From Rhodococcus sp. HM1 (lineage in GTDB: Bacteria > Actinomycetota > Actinomycetes > Mycobacteriales > Mycobacteriaceae), in assembly GCF_023218075.1 (NCBI RefSeq), contig NZ_JALPTB010000016.1, positions 1-64,000 of the forward strand: a DNA stretch of 64,000 bases, in the 5' to 3' direction. This document shows positions 60,826 to 64,000 of this stretch, piece after piece. The notes under the pieces are model-generated. The model searched no databases, was not told the origin of the DNA, and saw only the letters and a list, made by a program, of their open reading frames with translations. The stretch's first letter is position 1; each line of letters begins with the position of its first letter. The translations under genes were made by a program, and so were the position numbers.

Positions 60826-61233
60826 CTACGTTCCTGCGACGACCGCCGTCACGGTCGCGAGGGCATACCGGGGTTCGTGCGAGATCGAGACCTGGATATC
60901 GATCACCTGTTGATCTCGGGCGAGTGCCGCAGCGTTACCGCTGAGTTCGACGGTGCACCCGCCCCACTCGGCGCGCCGGATCTCGATGGAACGCCACGGC
61001 ACCGCGGTGTCGCCCGGGCGCAGCACTTTCAGCACCGCTTCCTTGGCCGCGAACCGCGCGGCGAGGCGTTGGGACCGGTGTGCGCCCGTGCACGTCTCGA
61101 GTTCGTGAGGCGTGAAAGTGCGGGTCAGGTAACGATCTCCGAAGATTTCGATGCTGTCCGCCACGTCCTGCACGGTCACCAGGTCGCACCCGATCCGTGG
61201 GGTCCACGTGGGACGGCGGTCGTCGACGGTCAC
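60826..61233 (-). CDS. AcpS-type phosphopantetheinyl transferase
   Basis: This 135-residue protein matches AcpS-like transferases: IGCDLVTVQDV with Asp17, TRTFTPHELETC, and RLAARFAAKEAVLKVL with Glu65, the metal-binding pair. It moves the phosphopantetheine arm of CoA to a carrier, most likely the adjacent one. GTG 61233 has AGGAGG three bases upstream, which is tight. The longer open frame to 61434 is doubtful. It is the first gene of the operon; ndh lies upstream on the same strand but ends at a strong terminator. Confidence 0.88.
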   Translation of the reverse strand: MTVDDRRPTWTPRIGCDLVTVQDVADSIEIFGDRYLTRTFTPHELETCTGAHRSQRLAARFAAKEAVLKVLRPGDTAVPWRSIEIRRAEWGGCTVELSGNAAALARDQQVIDIQVSISHEPRYALATVTAVVAGT

Positions 61234-61319
61234 GGGCCTCCTGCGGTTTTCCGGGCCCGATGCGGCACCGGCGTCTGCCGTACAGGACACCGCCGGAAAC
61301 GCACCGAGTGTGCCGAACA

Positions 61320-61349
61320 CTGTAACCGCAGGTCGCGGGGCGCTGTGAA
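61320..61349 (-). promoter_or_regulatory. Candidate promoter of the carrier-protein operon
   Basis: On the minus strand TTCACA and TTACAG are separated by 18 bases, about 87 bases before the transferase start. The upstream ndh terminator makes an own promoter likely here. Confidence 0.4.
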
Positions 61350-61436
61350 GCCCGATCGGACTGTCCGCCAACGAATTCTGGATTTTCACCCCATGTTTCA
61401 CCCACACAGGGTCTACGCGGCGCCGGCCCCACAACG

Positions 61437-61473
61437 AGCTGCGCCCCGGACGGTGATCGTCCGGGGCGCAGCT
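61437..61473 (-). terminator. Terminator of ndh
   Basis: A 15-base perfect stem with a 7-base loop lies 31 bases after the ndh stop on its transcript. It separates ndh from the carrier-protein operon. Confidence 0.85.
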
Positions 61474-61504
61474 GGTCGGTATCGGGTCAGGCGGTCGGTC
61501 TCGG

Positions 61505-62881
61505 TCAGGCGATGGCCGGTGCGGGTTCGCGTTCGTCGTCCGGCGTATCCGTGGCCACCGGTTCCTCCACTTCCGCGGCCGGTTCGATCGCGGCCGGGAC
61601 CGGCTCGGCGGTCTGCGCGTAGTAGAAGTGCGGACGCCGGCGGCCGAGGAACGAACCGCACCACGACATCACCGCGATGTAGCGGTTGCGGAAGCCCACC
61701 AGGTAGACGAGGTGGACCGCAAGCCACAGAACCCACGCGATGAAGCCGGTGAGCTCGATCTTGCCGATGCGAGTGATCGCGCGGAAGCGGTTGATGATCG
61801 CCATGCTGCCCTTGTCCCGGTACTGGAACGGGGTGCCGGCGGGGATCTTGCCGAGGATCATCTTCGCGACGTGGCGGCCACCCTGCATCGCGAACGGCGA
61901 CTGCGCGGGCAGATTGTCGAGCGTGACCATGTCGCCGATCGCGTAGATGTTGTCCGCGCGGCCGACGGTGAAGTCGTTGTCGACGAGCAGACGGCCACCG
62001 CGGACGGTGTCGCAGCCGGTGCGCTCGGCGAGCACGCCGGCGAAGTCGTTTGCCTGGATACCGGCCGACCAGATGATCGTCTCGGCGGTGAGCCGGCGTG
62101 TTTCCTCGGTCGACGGCGTCGTCAGGGTCGCTCCGTGCTCGTCGATGTCGGTGACCATCGTGTTGAGCACGACGTCGACACCGGCCTTCTCGAGCGATTC
62201 CTTCGAGTAGTCGCTGAGCTTGCCCCCGAACGGCGGGAGCACCTTGTCCGCGCCCTCGACGAGGGTGACGGTGACGTCGTCGGCATTGATGTTGCCGATC
62301 GATTCCGCGAAGTAGCGCTGCGCGAGCTCCTTGATCTGGCCGGCCAGCTCGACGCCGGTCGGGCCTGCGCCGACGACGATGAAGCTGAGCAGGTTCTTGC
62401 GGAGCTCGGGGTCGGTGGTGATGTGCGCTTCCTCGAAGCACCGGATGATCTGACGGCGCAGCTTCTCGGCGTCGTCGACGGTCTTGAGGGCGTACGTCAG
62501 CTCGGCGAACTCGTCGCGGCCGAAGTAGGCCTGACGGGCGCCGGTCGCGGCGACGAGGTGCTTGTAGCCGAGGGTGTGCCGCTTGCCGGCGGCCTCGTAG
62601 ACGACGGTGTTCGCGTCGGGGTCGACGTCGACGACGCGACCGAGCCGGACGTCGGCGTTGGGATACTTGGCGAGGATGGCGCGGACCGAGGGGGCGATCT
62701 CACCGGGCGAGATGACGCCCGTGGCGACCTGGTACAGCAGCGGCTGGAAGAGGTGTTCGGTGGTCTCGGAGATCAGCACGAACGGGGTACCCGCCTTGCC
62801 GAGCTTCTTCGCGGCCGCGAGGGCACCGAAGCCCGAACCCACGATGACTACGTCCGTCCGGTCGAACTCTGCATCGGCCAT
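61505..62881 (-). CDS. ndh: Type II NADH:quinone oxidoreductase
   Basis: This 458-residue flavoprotein has the FAD motif VVIVGSGFGALAAAKKLG, the NADH motif FIVVGAGPTGVELAGQI, the FAD-ribityl IYAIGDMVTLDNLPAQSPFAMQGG, and a C-terminal membrane-anchoring part (GFIAWVLWLAVHLVYLVGF) typical of actinobacterial Ndh. It passes electrons from NADH to menaquinone without pumping protons. ATG 62881 is the natural start, with GGCAGG upstream. It is divergent from a LysR gene, which may sense redox state. Confidence 0.94.
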   Translation of the reverse strand: MADAEFDRTDVVIVGSGFGALAAAKKLGKAGTPFVLISETTEHLFQPLLYQVATGVISPGEIAPSVRAILAKYPNADVRLGRVVDVDPDANTVVYEAAGKRHTLGYKHLVAATGARQAYFGRDEFAELTYALKTVDDAEKLRRQIIRCFEEAHITTDPELRKNLLSFIVVGAGPTGVELAGQIKELAQRYFAESIGNINADDVTVTLVEGADKVLPPFGGKLSDYSKESLEKAGVDVVLNTMVTDIDEHGATLTTPSTEETRRLTAETIIWSAGIQANDFAGVLAERTGCDTVRGGRLLVDNDFTVGRADNIYAIGDMVTLDNLPAQSPFAMQGGRHVAKMILGKIPAGTPFQYRDKGSMAIINRFRAITRIGKIELTGFIAWVLWLAVHLVYLVGFRNRYIAVMSWCGSFLGRRRPHFYYAQTAEPVPAAIEPAAEVEEPVATDTPDDEREPAPAIA

Positions 62882-62971
62882 AACCTGCCAAACCTCCACG
62901 CTGAAGTCTTCTGATGTCGATGTATGAGTTCAACCGTATGTATCTCCCCGGGCGCGGTCCACTAACCTGGG

Positions 62972-62990
62972 ATATTCGAAATACTGTTAT
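62972..62990. promoter_or_regulatory. Candidate LysR-type site between ndh and lysR-like genes
   Basis: An AT-rich TATTCGAAATA lies in the 135-base divergent gap, 45 bases upstream of the LysR start. LysR proteins bind T-N11-A motifs with this kind of partial symmetry. The match is weak. Confidence 0.35.
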
Positions 62991-63016
62991 CTGGTTTGCT
63001 CATAAATAGGAGGGCG

Positions 63017-63901
63017 ATGGACTTCCGGCAACTGCGGTACTTCGTGGCCGTCGGAGAGGAGTCGAGCTTCTCGCGGGCCGCGCAGCGCTGCTTCATCTCG
63101 CAGTCGGCGATCAGCCACCAGATCGCGAAACTCGAGAACGAGCTGGGAACGAGCCTGTTCGAGCGATCCACCCGCGTCGTCCGGCTCACCGACGCGGGCC
63201 GCCGTCTCATGCCGATCGCCGCCGAGGTCCTCGCCCTCGAGGCACGCGCCCTCGAGGTGGGCAAGCCGCCCCGCGACCGCATCCGGATCAGCGCGAACAT
63301 GAGCTTCGCCGCGCAGAGCCTCGACGCGATCTCCCGGGTCCGCGAGCAGCACCCCAACCTCGACATCGAGTTCGTCATCCGGGACTTCGCGGACCGCGTG
63401 GACGCGGTGGCGGCCGGCGACGCCGACCTCGCCCTCATCCGCGGCGACATCGACCGGCCGGAACTCGAGGCGATCGAACTGGGCGTCGAGGACCTCGTCA
63501 TCGTCACTTCCAGCCAGCATCCGCTGTCCGCGTTCTCGACTGTCGATCTGCGCGACCTCGCGCACTATCCGCTGCTGCTGCCCCCGCGGCACAGCCAGAT
63601 CCTCATCCACCGGGTCGTCGAGAACGCGTTCCTCGAGGTCGGGCGCCGCGTCCGGCTCGGTCCCGCCATCGCGAGCGACCACACCGCGACGCTCGAGGTC
63701 CTCACCAATCCGCGGGCGTGGACGGTGCTGTACGCGGGCACCGTCGATGCGACGCCCCGCACCGGACTGCGGATCATGAGCGAAGCCCGGCAGCGGTTGC
63801 GCGTGCCCGTGTGCGCGGTCGTGCGCGCCGGCGCGACCCGCAGCCGCGAGTTCGACCACCTCATGCAGGCCCTGGCCGGGTCGATCGTGCCCTCGGATTA
63901 G
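63017..63901 (+). CDS. LysR family transcriptional regulator
   Basis: This 294-residue regulator has an N-terminal LysR HTH (MDFRQLRYFVAVGEESSFSR, AAQRCFISQSAISHQIAKLE, LGTSLFERSTRVVRLTDAG) and a periplasmic-binding-like effector domain from about residue 90. ATG 63017 has a textbook AGGAGG before it; the frame's earlier start is not needed. It is divergent from ndh. Its stop overlaps the stop region of the next minus-strand gene by four bases. The effector is unknown. Confidence 0.92.
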   Translation: MDFRQLRYFVAVGEESSFSRAAQRCFISQSAISHQIAKLENELGTSLFERSTRVVRLTDAGRRLMPIAAEVLALEARALEVGKPPRDRIRISANMSFAAQSLDAISRVREQHPNLDIEFVIRDFADRVDAVAAGDADLALIRGDIDRPELEAIELGVEDLVIVTSSQHPLSAFSTVDLRDLAHYPLLLPPRHSQILIHRVVENAFLEVGRRVRLGPAIASDHTATLEVLTNPRAWTVLYAGTVDATPRTGLRIMSEARQRLRVPVCAVVRAGATRSREFDHLMQALAGSIVPSD

Positions 63902-64000
63902 GGGCGTGTGTCGACCCGTTCGACGACGTCGAGCGGGTGGTCGATCTCGTCGGCCGGCATGCGCCCCACGGTCAACGCAACCAGCGCGAGGACCAGCGGA
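63898..64000 (-). CDS. Partial CDS: C-terminus of an unidentified protein
   Basis: Only 34 codons are visible, ending with TAA at 63898-63900. The frame reads LVLALVALTVGRMPADEIDH and then a charged tail. The hydrophobic run suggests the last membrane helix of a transporter, which would fit an MFS or similar exporter regulated by the convergent LysR gene. The rest is outside the window, so the family is unknown. Confidence 0.5.
   Translation of the reverse strand, partial: PLVLALVALTVGRMPADEIDHPLDVVERVDTRP

Overview
The window is one contiguous piece of a high-GC actinobacterial chromosome. It most resembles a mycolic-acid-containing genus such as Rhodococcus, although no rRNA is present to prove it. 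Supporting signs are an MMPL transporter, NDMA-dependent alcohol dehydrogenase, F420-type luciferase-like oxidoreductase, mycothiol-type DinB protein, many TetR regulators paired with acyl-CoA dehydrogenases, a KstD-like flavoprotein, rifampin phosphotransferase, frequent GTG starts, and ATGA/GTGA gene overlaps. I see no prophage, insertion sequence, CRISPR array or rRNA. The only tRNA is an initiator tRNA-fMet at 46290-46366.

Layout. 1-12 kb: an MMPL exporter, SBP56 methanethiol oxidase, a divergent family A DNA polymerase, a four-gene alkylation-repair operon (ogt, sigma factor, ogt, alkA), a GNAT, a DinB-fold protein and a cystathionine beta-synthase-like enzyme. 12-18 kb: an acyl-CoA catabolic operon (dehydrogenase, APH-like kinase, SDR) behind a TetR gene and its operator, plus an NDMA-dependent alcohol dehydrogenase. 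18-25 kb: a long nested hairpin, a headless CD225-like gene, a TetR/permease pair, a MerR-beta-clamp fusion with its partner, an SGNH esterase, an 883-base gene-free stretch and a PASTA protein. 25-32 kb: a luciferase-like oxidoreductase, rifampin phosphotransferase, then three broken genes (PLD-like with an in-frame TAG, headless SDR, ABC ATPase stub) around an intact TetR. 32-39 kb: a KAS III-like enzyme, two SDRs, thiolase and acyl-CoA dehydrogenase behind twin TetR operators, DUF309 and LON-domain proteins.

39-46 kb: a VTC-DUF4956-CotH cassette and the L-lactate operon lutABC with a divergent GntR regulator. 46-55 kb: the tRNA, an AI-2E family permease, a KstD-like flavoprotein, and the lower beta-ketoadipate pathway (pcaIJ divergent from pcaD, an IclR regulator and pcaF). 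55-61 kb: the most unusual locus, a six-gene operon with a phosphopantetheinyl transferase, carrier protein, acyl-CoA dehydrogenase, class II synthetase-like amino acid:[carrier protein] ligase, DUF1839 protein and a GH2-like glycosidase. 61-64 kb: type II NADH dehydrogenase, a LysR regulator and the tail of a further gene.

Most of the metabolism is a scavenger's: aromatic acids, fatty or branched acyl-CoAs, steroid-like compounds, alcohols and lactate are turned into acetyl-CoA, succinyl-CoA and pyruvate, with NDH-2 feeding electrons to quinone. Each catabolic block has its own local regulator and a recognisable palindrome. The carrier-protein operon stands apart: it has the parts to activate a small amino acid, load it on a dedicated carrier and oxidise it, but its product cannot be read from the sequence.
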